A stretch of DNA of 64,000 nt from Pseudomonadota bacterium (GTDB taxonomy: Bacteria > Pseudomonadota > Gammaproteobacteria > Xanthomonadales > Ahniellaceae), in NCBI GenBank assembly GCA_022843465.1, contig JALHNO010000008.1, forward strand, positions 119,688 to 183,687, read 5' to 3'. Below the pieces are notes generated by a model. The model worked only from the letters and a program-made list of their open reading frames with translations. It had not been told where the DNA came from and searched no databases. Positions within the stretch are counted from its first letter, which is position 1. Each line of letters opens with the position of its first letter. Both the position numbers and the translations under genes were made by a program. Shown piece by piece: positions 35,264-44,821 of this stretch.

Positions 35264-37906
35264 ATGTCAGAACCCACTGCCGATCGACCACCGATTCTGC
35301 TCAGCGAGTACCGCGTTCCCGAGTATCTGATCGAGCAGATCGATCTGCTCTTCGATCTCGATTTTTCCAGTACCGAGGTACGCGCCGAATTGCATTTTCG
35401 GCGCAACCCTGCGGCCGGCGCCGGTGGCGCACTCTGTCTGCATGGCGAGGATCTGGAGCTGCTCGCGATCGCGCTTGATGGCGTGGCGCTCAACGCCGAT
35501 CAATTTGAATGCGACGCGACGGGCCTGAAGATCGCAGTCGTTCCAGAAGCCGGTGTGCTCAGCACCACCGTGCGCATCCATCCCAATCGCAACACGCGGC
35601 TCGAGGGTCTGTACCAGTCAGGTGCCTTCCTGACGACCCAATGCGAGGCCGAAGGATTTCGCCGCATTACCTACATGTGCGACCGGCCCGATGTGATGGC
35701 GCGTTACTCGGTGACCCTGCGTGCCGATCAGGCCACTTTTCCGGTATTGCTGTGCAATGGCAATCTGGAATCCGCTGGCGTGCTCGGCGGTGGTCGCCAC
35801 TACGTGCGCTGGGTCGATCCCTGGCCCAAGCCCTCGTATCTGTTCGCCCTGGTGGCCGGTCGTCTGGCGCATATCGAGGATCACTACCGCACCAGCGAGG
35901 GCCGTGATGTCCAGCTGCGCATCTATGCCGAAGACAGTGCGATCGGCCGTTGCCAGCACGCCATGGACAGCCTCAAGCGGGCGATGCGCTGGGACGAGGA
36001 AAAGTTTGGTCGCGCCTACGATCTTGATGTCTTCAACATCGTGGCGACCTTCGACTTCAACATGGGGGCGATGGAAAACAAGGGGCTGAACATCTTCAAT
36101 GCCAAGGGCATCGTGGCCGATCCGGAGACCGCGACCGATGCCGATCTGGCCTATGTCGAAGCAGTGGTGGCGCACGAGTATTTCCACAACTGGACCGGTA
36201 ACCGGATCACCTGCCGCGACTGGTTCCAGCTGTCGCTAAAGGAAGGTCTGACCGTCTACCGTGACCAGGAGTTTTCTGCGGACATGGGCTCGCGCGCGGT
36301 CAAGCGTATCGATGATGTGCGCTCGCTGCGGGCGTTCCAGTTTCCCGAAGATTCCGGCCCATTTGCGCACCCGGTGCGTCCTGATCGTTACGTCGAGATC
36401 AACAATTTCTATACCGCCACTGTCTACGAGAAGGGTGCCCAGGTCGTACGCCTGTACCGTACCCTGCTTGGCGAGGATGGCTTCCGGCGCGGCATGGACC
36501 TGTATTTCGAGCGCCACGATGGCCAGGCGGTGACCGTAGACGATTTCCGTCGCGCGATGGCCGATGGCAATGACCGCGATCTCGAGTTCCTGCTGCCCTG
36601 GTACACCCAGGCCGGGACTCCGCAGTTGTATGCGATCGGTCATCACGACCCTGACCGCCGGAGCTATCGCCTTGCCCTGCGCCAGCATACGCCGGCAACC
36701 CCCGATCAGGCCGACAAGGCACCGGTGCCTATTCCACTGCGGCTTGCGCTCTACGGTTCCGATGGTCGCCCGTTGCTTCTGCGTCCGAGCGGCGCCGGGG
36801 TGTTGGGTGAGCAGGGCGTGCTGCTGTTCGATCAGGTCGAAGCCAGCTTTACGTTCGAAGAGATTCCAGAACGGCCGGTCGCCTCGCTGTTGCAGGATTT
36901 TTCGGCGCCGGTGCAGCTGCACTTTGCCCAGGACAGCGCCGATCTGGCGTTTCGCGTGGCGCACGATCGCGATCAGTTCAATCGCTGGGAAGCCTCACAG
37001 CTGCTCGCCGAGCAGTTGCTGATGGCCTGCTATGAGGGCGCCGGGCTGGACGACTTGCCGGCCTTGCCGGTGTTCGCCGATGCCTGTGCGCGCCTGCTGG
37101 CCGACCCCGCGCTCGACCCTGCATTGATCGCCGAGTGTCTGGATCTGCCCGACGAGGTCTATCTGGGCGCTCGCATCGACGCGCTCGATCCGGTGCGGCT
37201 CAGTCAGGCCCGCCGCGATCTGAACGCATGGCTCGGGCGTCGGCTCGCCGATGACCTGCGCCAGCGCCGAGCGGAGCTCGCTGCTGCGGCCCTCGGTGGG
37301 TTCAATGCCCAAAGCTGTGCGGCACGGCGCCTGCGCGGTCGTGCCCTGCATCTGCTGATGGCCGGCGATGCTGATCATCATGCGGCAATGGCGCGCCAGC
37401 AATACCAGGAAGCCGGCACGATGACCGAGCGGATGGCGGCGCTGGTTGCGCTGACGCACAACGCCTGCCCGGGCGCCCAGTTGCTGGCCGAGGCGTTCTA
37501 CCAGCAGAACCAGGACAATCCCCTACTGGTCGACAAATGGCTGGGGCTGCAGGCGAGCAATCCGCAGCCCGGTACCCTCGAGCGCGTGCAGGCGCTGACC
37601 GGGCACGCAGCCTTCAGTTGGCGCAATCCCAACAAGGTGCGCGCCCTGATCGGCACCTTCGCGCGCGGCAACCGGATCCGCTTTCACGAAATGGGTGGCG
37701 CTGGCTACCGGATGCTGTCCGATGCCGTCGCCCGACTCGACGCAATCAACCCGCAGATCGCGGCGCGCACGGTCAGCGTGTTCAATGGCTGGCGACGGCT
37801 GGAGCCGCTGCGGCAGGCGCAGATGCGCACCGAGCTTGAGCGCTTGCGGGGCCTGCCCGAGCTGTCGCCCGATACCAGCGAAATCGTGAACAGGGCGCTG
37901 GCCTGA
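35264..37906 (+). CDS. pepN: Aminopeptidase N (M1 metallopeptidase)
   Basis: An 880-residue cytosolic aminopeptidase that trims N-terminal residues from peptides. The exopeptidase motif GAMEN precedes the zinc site HEYFHN (His304, Glu305, His308) and the distal Glu in LKEGLTVYRDQEF; these fall close to the E. coli positions. The N-terminal beta domain, thermolysin-like domain and long C-terminal helical domain are all present and full-length. Monocistronic by spacing: 57 bp after the GNAT gene and about 100 bp before the ankyrin gene. Confidence 0.96.
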   Translation: MSEPTADRPPILLSEYRVPEYLIEQIDLLFDLDFSSTEVRAELHFRRNPAAGAGGALCLHGEDLELLAIALDGVALNADQFECDATGLKIAVVPEAGVLSTTVRIHPNRNTRLEGLYQSGAFLTTQCEAEGFRRITYMCDRPDVMARYSVTLRADQATFPVLLCNGNLESAGVLGGGRHYVRWVDPWPKPSYLFALVAGRLAHIEDHYRTSEGRDVQLRIYAEDSAIGRCQHAMDSLKRAMRWDEEKFGRAYDLDVFNIVATFDFNMGAMENKGLNIFNAKGIVADPETATDADLAYVEAVVAHEYFHNWTGNRITCRDWFQLSLKEGLTVYRDQEFSADMGSRAVKRIDDVRSLRAFQFPEDSGPFAHPVRPDRYVEINNFYTATVYEKGAQVVRLYRTLLGEDGFRRGMDLYFERHDGQAVTVDDFRRAMADGNDRDLEFLLPWYTQAGTPQLYAIGHHDPDRRSYRLALRQHTPATPDQADKAPVPIPLRLALYGSDGRPLLLRPSGAGVLGEQGVLLFDQVEASFTFEEIPERPVASLLQDFSAPVQLHFAQDSADLAFRVAHDRDQFNRWEASQLLAEQLLMACYEGAGLDDLPALPVFADACARLLADPALDPALIAECLDLPDEVYLGARIDALDPVRLSQARRDLNAWLGRRLADDLRQRRAELAAAALGGFNAQSCAARRLRGRALHLLMAGDADHHAAMARQQYQEAGTMTERMAALVALTHNACPGAQLLAEAFYQQNQDNPLLVDKWLGLQASNPQPGTLERVQALTGHAAFSWRNPNKVRALIGTFARGNRIRFHEMGGAGYRMLSDAVARLDAINPQIAARTVSVFNGWRRLEPLRQAQMRTELERLRGLPELSPDTSEIVNRALA

Positions 37907-38006
37907 ATGACGCGGGTCGCGCTGCCGGGCCGGCGACGATGAATCCTGGCTGGCCCGGATCGCGGTCGCGACCGGACCGGTGCCGCAACCCATTACACTG
38001 CGGCCC

Positions 38007-41000
38007 ATGAAATTCCTGATCCGGCACCTTGCGGTCATGCGCCAGACCGTGCTCCCGCTTTTGCCTGGCGTTCTCGCGGTGCTGGCGGCGTCTTTCATCA
38101 ATCACCCGGCCGTGCTGTTCCTGCTGCTGTTGGCGCAGGCGCCGTTGGCGGCGGGTGCCAGCATTGCGCTGGGCTATCAGCTTGACCAGGGGTTTCTCGG
38201 ACTGATGCTCAGACGCGGCGCGGTGCTGCTGGTCTGGCTGGCGCTGTATGCGACCTGGGTTGCCCTGGTGATCGGGACGCCAGCGCTGCGCCTGCTGGAT
38301 CAGGGCAGTCCGCTCAACGCAATCCTGTTGTCCCTCGGATTCCTGCTTTCCCTGTTGGCCCTGATCCGACTCTGGCCGGTGTTCGGCCTGACCCTGATCT
38401 GGGACGACGCCTATCCCGAATCCGCGACCGGCTCCTGGATCGCGACGGCGTTTCGCCGCATCACACGGTTCTCCTGGCATCTGACCAGCGATGCGCATGA
38501 GCACAGTTTTGGCAGCGGTGTTGCCGTCACCATTGCACTGCTGCTGTTGATCATTCCGGCGCTGTCGATTGCCGGACTCTGCGGCACCCTGCCCAGTGAA
38601 CTGCGCGATCTGGCGATCCTGCTGTACGCCCTGCTGCTGTGTCCGCTCGCGCATCTGCTGGTGCTCTGGCGTACCGAGCGGCTGCTGCTCAGCGACGAAG
38701 ACGCCGAATCCGAACCCGCCGAGGTCATCGCTCCGGTTGCCGCCGTCGATGCTGGTCCATCCGCCGTCGTCACCTCGGCCGCAGTCGTTGCGCTGGCCAC
38801 CGAGCAACCGGAGCGCGACGCCACCCTGTTGAATGCCGCCGCCAATGGCAATATCGCCCAGGCGCTGGAACTGCTTGCTGCCGGTGCCGATCCCAATGTG
38901 CTGCCGGGTCGCAACGATCGCGACCAGCGCAGCGCGCTGATGAGCGCGGTCTGCCATTCCGACCTGCGCCTGCTGCGGGCACTGATCGAGCGTGGTGCCG
39001 ACCCCAATCTCGGCGTCAACGGCCTGGTTCCGCTGCTGATGGCCTGTCGCGACACCCTGGTCGGCCGGCCCGAGGCGGTGATGACCCTGCTGGCCAATGG
39101 TGCCGATCTCACGCGCACCGGTCCCGACGGCGCTACGCCCTTGCATCTGGCTGCGGTTACCCGTGATCCCGGCATTGTCGCGATGTTGCTCGATGCCGGC
39201 GCCGCGATCAGCCCGCTCAATGGCGAAGGCCTGACGCCGCTTGCGGTGGCGGCGCGCGCCGGCAACGAAGCCGTGGTCAAGCTTCTGCTTGAGCGCGGAG
39301 CGCCTTGCGAGGTCGAGCGCGGCGTGCCGGTCTTGATTGCGGCTGCTGCCGCGGCCGAGGATCAGCCATTACTGTGCAAGCGCCTGTTGAAGGCACGCGC
39401 CGATGTGCAGGCGCGCGACAAGCTTGGGCGCAGCGCCCTGCATGTGGCGGCCTTGCACGGGCTGGCGGAAGTCGCCGAGGTCTTGCTCAATGCCGGTGCC
39501 GAGGTCAACGCCCGCGACAGTCATGGCGTCAGCCCGCTGATGGAAGCGGCGCGCGCCGGTGCCAATCGCGTGCTGCAGCGGCTGGTATTTCGCAAGCCGG
39601 ATCCTTCGTTCCAGGATGGCAAGGGCCGCAGCGCCCTGCATCTGGCCTGCCAGTCCAAGCAGGCTACCGCCGAATCGGTCGCCATCCTGCTTGGGCTCGG
39701 CGCCGACACCGAGCAGCGCACCCAGGACGGACAGCGCGCCGTCGATCTCGCCGCCGCCGCCGGCCGCTGGGCGATGGTGCAGGTGCTCGACCCGCAATGG
39801 CCCTTGCCCGCGGCATTTTCCGATCTGGCTGAGCAGACGCACGAGCGCGCGCCAGCAGCGCTGGCCGAGCCCGAGCGCCTGCGCCTGCTGGCCGAATCGC
39901 TGCGTTGCGGCAGACTGCCGATCGCCCGCGAATTGCTTGATCTCGAACCGCGCATCGCGCCGGCGGCGCTCGCCACGCTGGTGCCCGCCTGCCTGCAGCG
40001 CGATGAGGCCGATGCGCTGAACCTGCTGCTGCAGTTCGGGCTTGCGCTGGACACCGAGGAGTCGCCCTTGCTGCTGGCGATCCGGCATACGCCGCTGGCG
40101 CTCGATTGCATCGCGGCTGCGCTGGACGCAGGTGCTGCTCCGGGCGGCGGCAGTCTGCTTCCGCTGCTCTCGGGTGGCGTTGCCGAAGCGGATTGCGCAA
40201 GGCGTGATCGGGTCGAGTTGCTGGCCTTGTCGATGATCGAGCGCGGTGCCGATCCCTTCGGGGTCGACAGTCTCGGTCGCGGTTTGCTTCATCACGCCGC
40301 CATTGCGCCCTGGCCACGTCTGCTGGAGCTCGGTCTGATCCGTGGACTCGACCCCAACGCACGCGATCGTCGCGGCTGTACACCCCTGCATCATGTGATC
40401 CAGGGGCAGGCCGGCCTTGTCGACGCGCATCTGCAATTGCTGTTGCGTCACGGCGCCGATCCGCTGCGCGCTGCTGGCGACGGCCAGACCGCGCTGGGTC
40501 TGGCGTTGCAACTCGGTCGCCACGAACAGGCGGCCTGGCTGCGCTGGGGTCCGTGGCCCTTGCCCATGCGTGCGCTGCGTGACGCCGATATCGCCGATGC
40601 GGCGCGGACTGGCGATCTGGAAGCGGTGCGTCGTCTGGTCCAGCTTGGGCTCGACCTCAATGGCCGTGATGCCCAGGGCTGCACTGCCCTGCTGCGCGCG
40701 GCCGGTAGCGGGCATCCGACCCTGGTCGAATGGCTGCTCACGCAGGGTGCCGATCCGGGTCTGAGCGCGCGCACCGGTGCGACGCCGCTCAGCGCCGCGG
40801 TCAGCGCACGCCAGGAGCAGATCGTGACCCGCCTGATCGCGGCCGGTGCCAGTGTTGACCAGCGCCTGCCCGGCGGTATCACCGTTCTGATGATCGCGGC
40901 GGCATTGGGTTACGACGGCATCCTGCAGTCCCTGCTGGTGCGTGGCGCCGATGCCGGCAACAGCGATGAGGTCGGCAGCACGGCCCTGCATGCGGCCGCC

Positions 41001-41399
41001 CAGTTTGCCTGGGCCGGCAATGAGCTGGAACCTGCCAAGCGCATCATCGAACGCCTGCTCGATGCCGGTGCGCCAGTGAATGCGCAGAACCAGGAGGGCA
41101 GTTCGGCGCTGCTGCTGCTGCTCGGTGCCCGTGCCGATGCCGGCACGCCGGCGCCCAATCGCAGTCTGCGGCAACTGGTCGCCGTGTTGCTCGCACGCGG
41201 CGCCGATCTTGATGTGCAGGATCGGCGCGGTGTCTCGGTGCTGCACGCTGCTGCCATGCATGGTCTGGTCGACCTGACCGAGGCTCTGCTGAAGGCGGGC
41301 GCCGACACCCGACGCACCGATCTGCTCGGCCGCAGCGCGTATGACGTCGCCGTGCTGCTCGGCTATGTCGATCTGGCGGCGCGACTCAAGCGCAGCTGA
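38007..41399 (+). CDS. Membrane-anchored ankyrin-repeat protein
   Basis: The ATG at 38007 gives 1130 residues; a GTG nine codons earlier is an alternative. Residues about 10-220 contain five or six TM helices (for example PLLPGVLAVLAASF and IALLLLIIPALSIAGL). From about residue 265 to the end runs a long array of ankyrin repeats recognisable by their G-x-TPLHxAA and hxxLLxxGAxxx signatures (ATPLHLAA, SALHVAAL, SALHLAC, TPLHHVI, TALHAAA, SVLHAAA). A TACACT -10-like hexamer only seven bases before the ATG hints at a very short or leaderless mRNA. Binding partners are unknown. Confidence 0.85.
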   Translation: MKFLIRHLAVMRQTVLPLLPGVLAVLAASFINHPAVLFLLLLAQAPLAAGASIALGYQLDQGFLGLMLRRGAVLLVWLALYATWVALVIGTPALRLLDQGSPLNAILLSLGFLLSLLALIRLWPVFGLTLIWDDAYPESATGSWIATAFRRITRFSWHLTSDAHEHSFGSGVAVTIALLLLIIPALSIAGLCGTLPSELRDLAILLYALLLCPLAHLLVLWRTERLLLSDEDAESEPAEVIAPVAAVDAGPSAVVTSAAVVALATEQPERDATLLNAAANGNIAQALELLAAGADPNVLPGRNDRDQRSALMSAVCHSDLRLLRALIERGADPNLGVNGLVPLLMACRDTLVGRPEAVMTLLANGADLTRTGPDGATPLHLAAVTRDPGIVAMLLDAGAAISPLNGEGLTPLAVAARAGNEAVVKLLLERGAPCEVERGVPVLIAAAAAAEDQPLLCKRLLKARADVQARDKLGRSALHVAALHGLAEVAEVLLNAGAEVNARDSHGVSPLMEAARAGANRVLQRLVFRKPDPSFQDGKGRSALHLACQSKQATAESVAILLGLGADTEQRTQDGQRAVDLAAAAGRWAMVQVLDPQWPLPAAFSDLAEQTHERAPAALAEPERLRLLAESLRCGRLPIARELLDLEPRIAPAALATLVPACLQRDEADALNLLLQFGLALDTEESPLLLAIRHTPLALDCIAAALDAGAAPGGGSLLPLLSGGVAEADCARRDRVELLALSMIERGADPFGVDSLGRGLLHHAAIAPWPRLLELGLIRGLDPNARDRRGCTPLHHVIQGQAGLVDAHLQLLLRHGADPLRAAGDGQTALGLALQLGRHEQAAWLRWGPWPLPMRALRDADIADAARTGDLEAVRRLVQLGLDLNGRDAQGCTALLRAAGSGHPTLVEWLLTQGADPGLSARTGATPLSAAVSARQEQIVTRLIAAGASVDQRLPGGITVLMIAAALGYDGILQSLLVRGADAGNSDEVGSTALHAAAQFAWAGNELEPAKRIIERLLDAGAPVNAQNQEGSSALLLLLGARADAGTPAPNRSLRQLVAVLLARGADLDVQDRRGVSVLHAAAMHGLVDLTEALLKAGADTRRTDLLGRSAYDVAVLLGYVDLAARLKRS

Positions 41400-41509
41400 T
41401 GGCCAGGCATCCAGCGTTGCCTGCGTCGGCTGGGAGACCGTGACGTTTGGCTGCACACACGTCTGCGGTGGCTATGGCATAGTCGGACTTTCCATCGTGG
41501 GGACCGCCA

Positions 41510-42907
41510 ATGAAGATGCCGATCTGCCTGGCACTGGGACTGCTCTGTGCTGCCACCACCGTCCCGGCGGCCGAACCGTATGCTTCGACCTATCGGGCGG
41601 CTGCCTCGGCACCGGTGCTTATCCGCGATGCCACCGTGCTGATCGGCGATGGGGCTCGCATCGACAATGGTGATGTGCTGCTGCGCGACGGCCGCATTGC
41701 CGCGGTAGCCGAGCACATTGATGCGACCGAGGGTGTCCGCGTGATCGATGCACGTGGTCGCTGGCTGACCCCTGGACTGATCGATGTGCACTCGCACCTC
41801 GGTGTCTTCTCATCGCCCGGGGCAACCGGCCATCAGGATGGCAATGAAATGACCGCCGCGGTGACCCCCAATGTCTGGGCCGAACACGGTGTCAATCCGC
41901 AGGACCCCGGCTTCGAGGCGGCCCTTGCCGGTGGCGTCACCTCGATGCTGATCCTGCCGGGTTCGGCCAATCTGATTGGCGGCCGTGGCGTGGTGCTGAA
42001 AAACATGCCGGCGACGACCTACCAGGGCATGAAGTTTCCCGGTGCCCCGCATGCGCTGAAGATCGCCTGCGGCGAGAATCCCAAGCGCGTCTATGGCACC
42101 CGCGGTCAGGCGCCGATGACGCGGATGGGCAATGTCGCCGGCTATCGCCAGGCCTTTGCCGATGCCCAGGCCTACATGCGCGAGTGGGACAGGTACGCGG
42201 CTGCCCTGGCCGCATTCGACAAGCCCAAGCGCAAGGGCAAGGGCAAACAGGGCGAAGCGCCGGTACAACCCAAGCGTGACCTCAGGCTCGACACCCTGGT
42301 CGGTGTGCTCAAGGGCGAGATCACCGTGCACAATCATTGCTACCGGGCCGATGAGATGGCGACGATGGTCGATGTCGCCAAGGAGTTCGGTTTCCAGATC
42401 GCCGCTTTCCATCATGGCGTGGAGGCCTACAAGATTGCCGAGCTGCTCGCCGGCGAGGGCATCTGCGGCGCGCTCTGGGCCGACTGGTGGGGCTTCAAGA
42501 TGGAGGCGCTCGATGGCATCCAGGAGAACATCGCGATCGTCGATCGTCCTGCGAACGGCTGCGCCATCGTGCATTCGGATTCTGCCGAGGGCATCCAGCG
42601 GCTCAACCAGGAAGCCGCCAAGGCAATGGCGCGCGGCAACCGCATGGGCTATGCCATCACACCCGAGCGGGCGATGCGCTGGCTCAGCGCGAATCCGGCA
42701 AAGGCGATGGGCATCGCCGATCAGACCGGCACGATCAAGGTCGGCAAGATGGCGGACGTGGTGATCTGGAACCGCGATCCCTTCAGTGTCTATGCGCTCG
42801 CCGATCAGGTTTTTGTCGACGGCGTGCTGGCGCATGACCGGTCCAGTCCGGCGGCGAAACCGCGCTCGGACTTCCAACTGGGTACCGACATCGGAGCGCA
42901 GCCATGA
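41510..42907 (+). CDS. Exported amidohydrolase, imidazolonepropionase-like
   Basis: A 465-residue metal-dependent hydrolase with a signal peptide ending near VPAA. The composite beta-sandwich start VLIRDATVLIGDG and the metal motif DVHSH (His94, His96) are intact; later candidates for ligands are the His pair in AAFHHGVEAYK and the Asp in VHSDSAEG. The C-terminus has the typical NPAKAMGIADQTGTIKVGKMADVVIW. A Lys/Gly-rich insert (around DKPKRKGKGKQGE) is unusual. Substrate unknown; secreted members can be dipeptidase- or cyclic-amide-like. The second family member overlaps its stop by ATGA. Confidence 0.9.
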   Translation: MKMPICLALGLLCAATTVPAAEPYASTYRAAASAPVLIRDATVLIGDGARIDNGDVLLRDGRIAAVAEHIDATEGVRVIDARGRWLTPGLIDVHSHLGVFSSPGATGHQDGNEMTAAVTPNVWAEHGVNPQDPGFEAALAGGVTSMLILPGSANLIGGRGVVLKNMPATTYQGMKFPGAPHALKIACGENPKRVYGTRGQAPMTRMGNVAGYRQAFADAQAYMREWDRYAAALAAFDKPKRKGKGKQGEAPVQPKRDLRLDTLVGVLKGEITVHNHCYRADEMATMVDVAKEFGFQIAAFHHGVEAYKIAELLAGEGICGALWADWWGFKMEALDGIQENIAIVDRPANGCAIVHSDSAEGIQRLNQEAAKAMARGNRMGYAITPERAMRWLSANPAKAMGIADQTGTIKVGKMADVVIWNRDPFSVYALADQVFVDGVLAHDRSSPAAKPRSDFQLGTDIGAQP

Positions 42908-44151
42908 GTCGTCTGCTGTTGATCCTGCTCGGCCTGGCCAGCGTCTCGGCGGATGCCGCCAGTACCCTGATCCGCAATGCCCGACTGCATACCGCAGACG
43001 CCACCGGCACCATTGAAGGCGGCAGCATCCTGTTCTCCGATGGGCTGATCCGCGCGATCGGTCGCGACATCACCGCCCCTGCCGACGCTCGCGTCATTGA
43101 TGCCAGGGGTGCGCCGGTGACGCCGGGCCTGTTCGCCGGGATGAACCAGATCGGCCTCGACGAGGTATCGCTGGAAGTGGCCACCGTTGACAGTGCCTAT
43201 GTGCCCGGAATCAGCGTGCCCTCACCGGGCGTCGAGATGCGCCCCGAGTTCGACGTCAGTCTGGCCTTCAATCCGGATTCGCAACTGATCCCGGTTACCC
43301 GTATCGAGGGCTACACCTTTACCCTGCTCAGTCCACAATCGCAGCCCGGCGGAACCCTGATCTCGGGGCAGGGCGGTATCGCCGTGCTCGACGGTCGTTA
43401 CGCCGAGGCGCCAGCGGCCAGCCGTACGCTGTTCATTGCCATGGGCGGTGGCGCTTCGGTACTGACGGGCAACAGCCGCGCCGCGCAGTTCATGCTGCTC
43501 GATCAGGCTTTGCGCGAGATTGCGCCCAGCGGCAATCTGCGCGATGGTGATGCGCGCCTGCTGACGGCCAATGGACGCGACGCGCTCGCCCGCTACTTCC
43601 GCGGCGGTCGCGTCGTGTTCGCGGCGGATCGTGCCGTAGATATCCGACGTGTGCTGGAATTTGCCGCTCGTGTCGGCGTAACCCCGGTCATCGAAGGGGG
43701 TGCCGAAGCCTGGAAGGTGGCGGCGGAACTGAAGGCCGCCAATGCTGCCGTGGCACTGGATCCCCTGCAGAATCTGCCGGGCAGCTTCGACCAGTTGGGC
43801 GCGCGCCTGGACAATGCCGCCCTGCTGCACGCAGCCGGTGTTCGCCTGATCATCTCGCGCACTGGAGATGGCTCGCACAATGCCCGCAAGAGCCGCCAGG
43901 CAGCCGGCAATGCGGTCGCCCAGGGGCTGCCCTGGGAGGCGGCACTGGCAGCGCTTACCGTCAACCCGGCGCAGGTGTTCGGTGTCGCCGATCGCGGCCG
44001 GCTGGCGGTTGGCCTGCGTGCCGATCTGGTGCTCTGGAGCGGTGATCCACTGGAGATCGACAGTCAGGCCGAGCAGGTATTCATTGCCGGCACGGAATTT
44101 CCCCAGCGCTCGCGGCAGACGGAACTGCGTGATCGCTATCGACTGGACTGA
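42904..44151 (+). CDS. Degenerate amidohydrolase paralogue, exported
   Basis: A 415-residue paralogue overlapping the preceding amidohydrolase by four bases (ATGA). The signal peptide ends near SADA. The beta-sandwich start (STLIRNARLHTADATG) and C-terminus (NPAQVFGVADRGRLAVGLRADLVLW) are normal, but the HxH motif is replaced by GLFAGMNQIG (residues 75-84), and the later His ligands are also missing or replaced (VTPVIEGGAEAWK instead of AAFHHGVEAYK). It is probably not a metal hydrolase and may be a non-catalytic subunit of its neighbour. Confidence 0.85.
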   Translation: MSRLLLILLGLASVSADAASTLIRNARLHTADATGTIEGGSILFSDGLIRAIGRDITAPADARVIDARGAPVTPGLFAGMNQIGLDEVSLEVATVDSAYVPGISVPSPGVEMRPEFDVSLAFNPDSQLIPVTRIEGYTFTLLSPQSQPGGTLISGQGGIAVLDGRYAEAPAASRTLFIAMGGGASVLTGNSRAAQFMLLDQALREIAPSGNLRDGDARLLTANGRDALARYFRGGRVVFAADRAVDIRRVLEFAARVGVTPVIEGGAEAWKVAAELKAANAAVALDPLQNLPGSFDQLGARLDNAALLHAAGVRLIISRTGDGSHNARKSRQAAGNAVAQGLPWEAALAALTVNPAQVFGVADRGRLAVGLRADLVLWSGDPLEIDSQAEQVFIAGTEFPQRSRQTELRDRYRLD

Positions 44152-44155
44152 GACC

Positions 44156-44821
44156 ATGCATTCAGATCACGCGGACTCGGCGTCCAAGCCCGGCGCCGAC
44201 TGGTACTTCGATTTCATTTCGCCTTTCGCCTATATGCAATTGCAGCAGTTGGGCCCGCTGCGCGCGCGCCTGCAATTGCAGCCGCGCCCGATCCTGCTGG
44301 CGGCCGTGCTGGATCACAACGGCCAGAAGGGTCCGGCCGAGATTGTCGCCAAGCGCCGCTATACCTATCGCTTCGTGCAATGGCAGGCGCATCGACTGGG
44401 TCTGCCACTGCGCTTCCCGCCCGCGCATCCATTCAATCCCCTGCTTTCGCTGCGGCTGGCCATCGCCGGCGCGTGCAGCTGGGATCTGATTGCGGCGATC
44501 TACGAGCACATCTGGGTGCAGGGACGACCGGCCGACCAGCCCGATCATCTTGCTGAACTCGCGGCCCGCTTTGGCATCGCCGATGTCGCCGCGGCCTGCG
44601 CCGCGCCCGAGGTCAAGGCGCAATTGCGCGCGCACACCGAGCATGCACTTGCGGCCGGCGTGTTCGGAGTGCCGACAGTCGCGGTGGCTGGCGAACTGTT
44701 CTGGGGCCTAGACGCCACGCCGATGCTGATCGATTTTCTGGATGGCGATGCCGTGTTCGCGGATCCGCAGATGCTGCGCATCGACAGCATTCCTGCCGCC
44801 GCGGAGCGTCGGCCCGGATGA
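44156..44821 (+). CDS. 2-hydroxychromene-2-carboxylate isomerase-like DsbA-family protein
   Basis: A 221-residue thioredoxin-fold protein. DFISPFAYM near the start carries the Ser that binds glutathione in NahD/kappa-GST relatives in place of a redox CxxC, and GVFGVPTVAVAGELFWGLD is the characteristic late segment. Family members isomerise glutathione-linked aromatic intermediates, but no aromatic catabolic genes lie nearby. It starts 4 bp after the second amidohydrolase and its stop overlaps the histidine-kinase ATG, so it may be part of a long transcript from 41510 to 46260. Confidence 0.87.
   Translation: MHSDHADSASKPGADWYFDFISPFAYMQLQQLGPLRARLQLQPRPILLAAVLDHNGQKGPAEIVAKRRYTYRFVQWQAHRLGLPLRFPPAHPFNPLLSLRLAIAGACSWDLIAAIYEHIWVQGRPADQPDHLAELAARFGIADVAAACAAPEVKAQLRAHTEHALAAGVFGVPTVAVAGELFWGLDATPMLIDFLDGDAVFADPQMLRIDSIPAAAERRPG

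Noticed and set aside
39369-41456. 695-codon minus-strand open frame opposite the ankyrin gene
   Set aside because: Antisense mirror of a GC-rich repeat gene; the plus strand has clear ankyrin repeats and the minus product has no recognisable domain.
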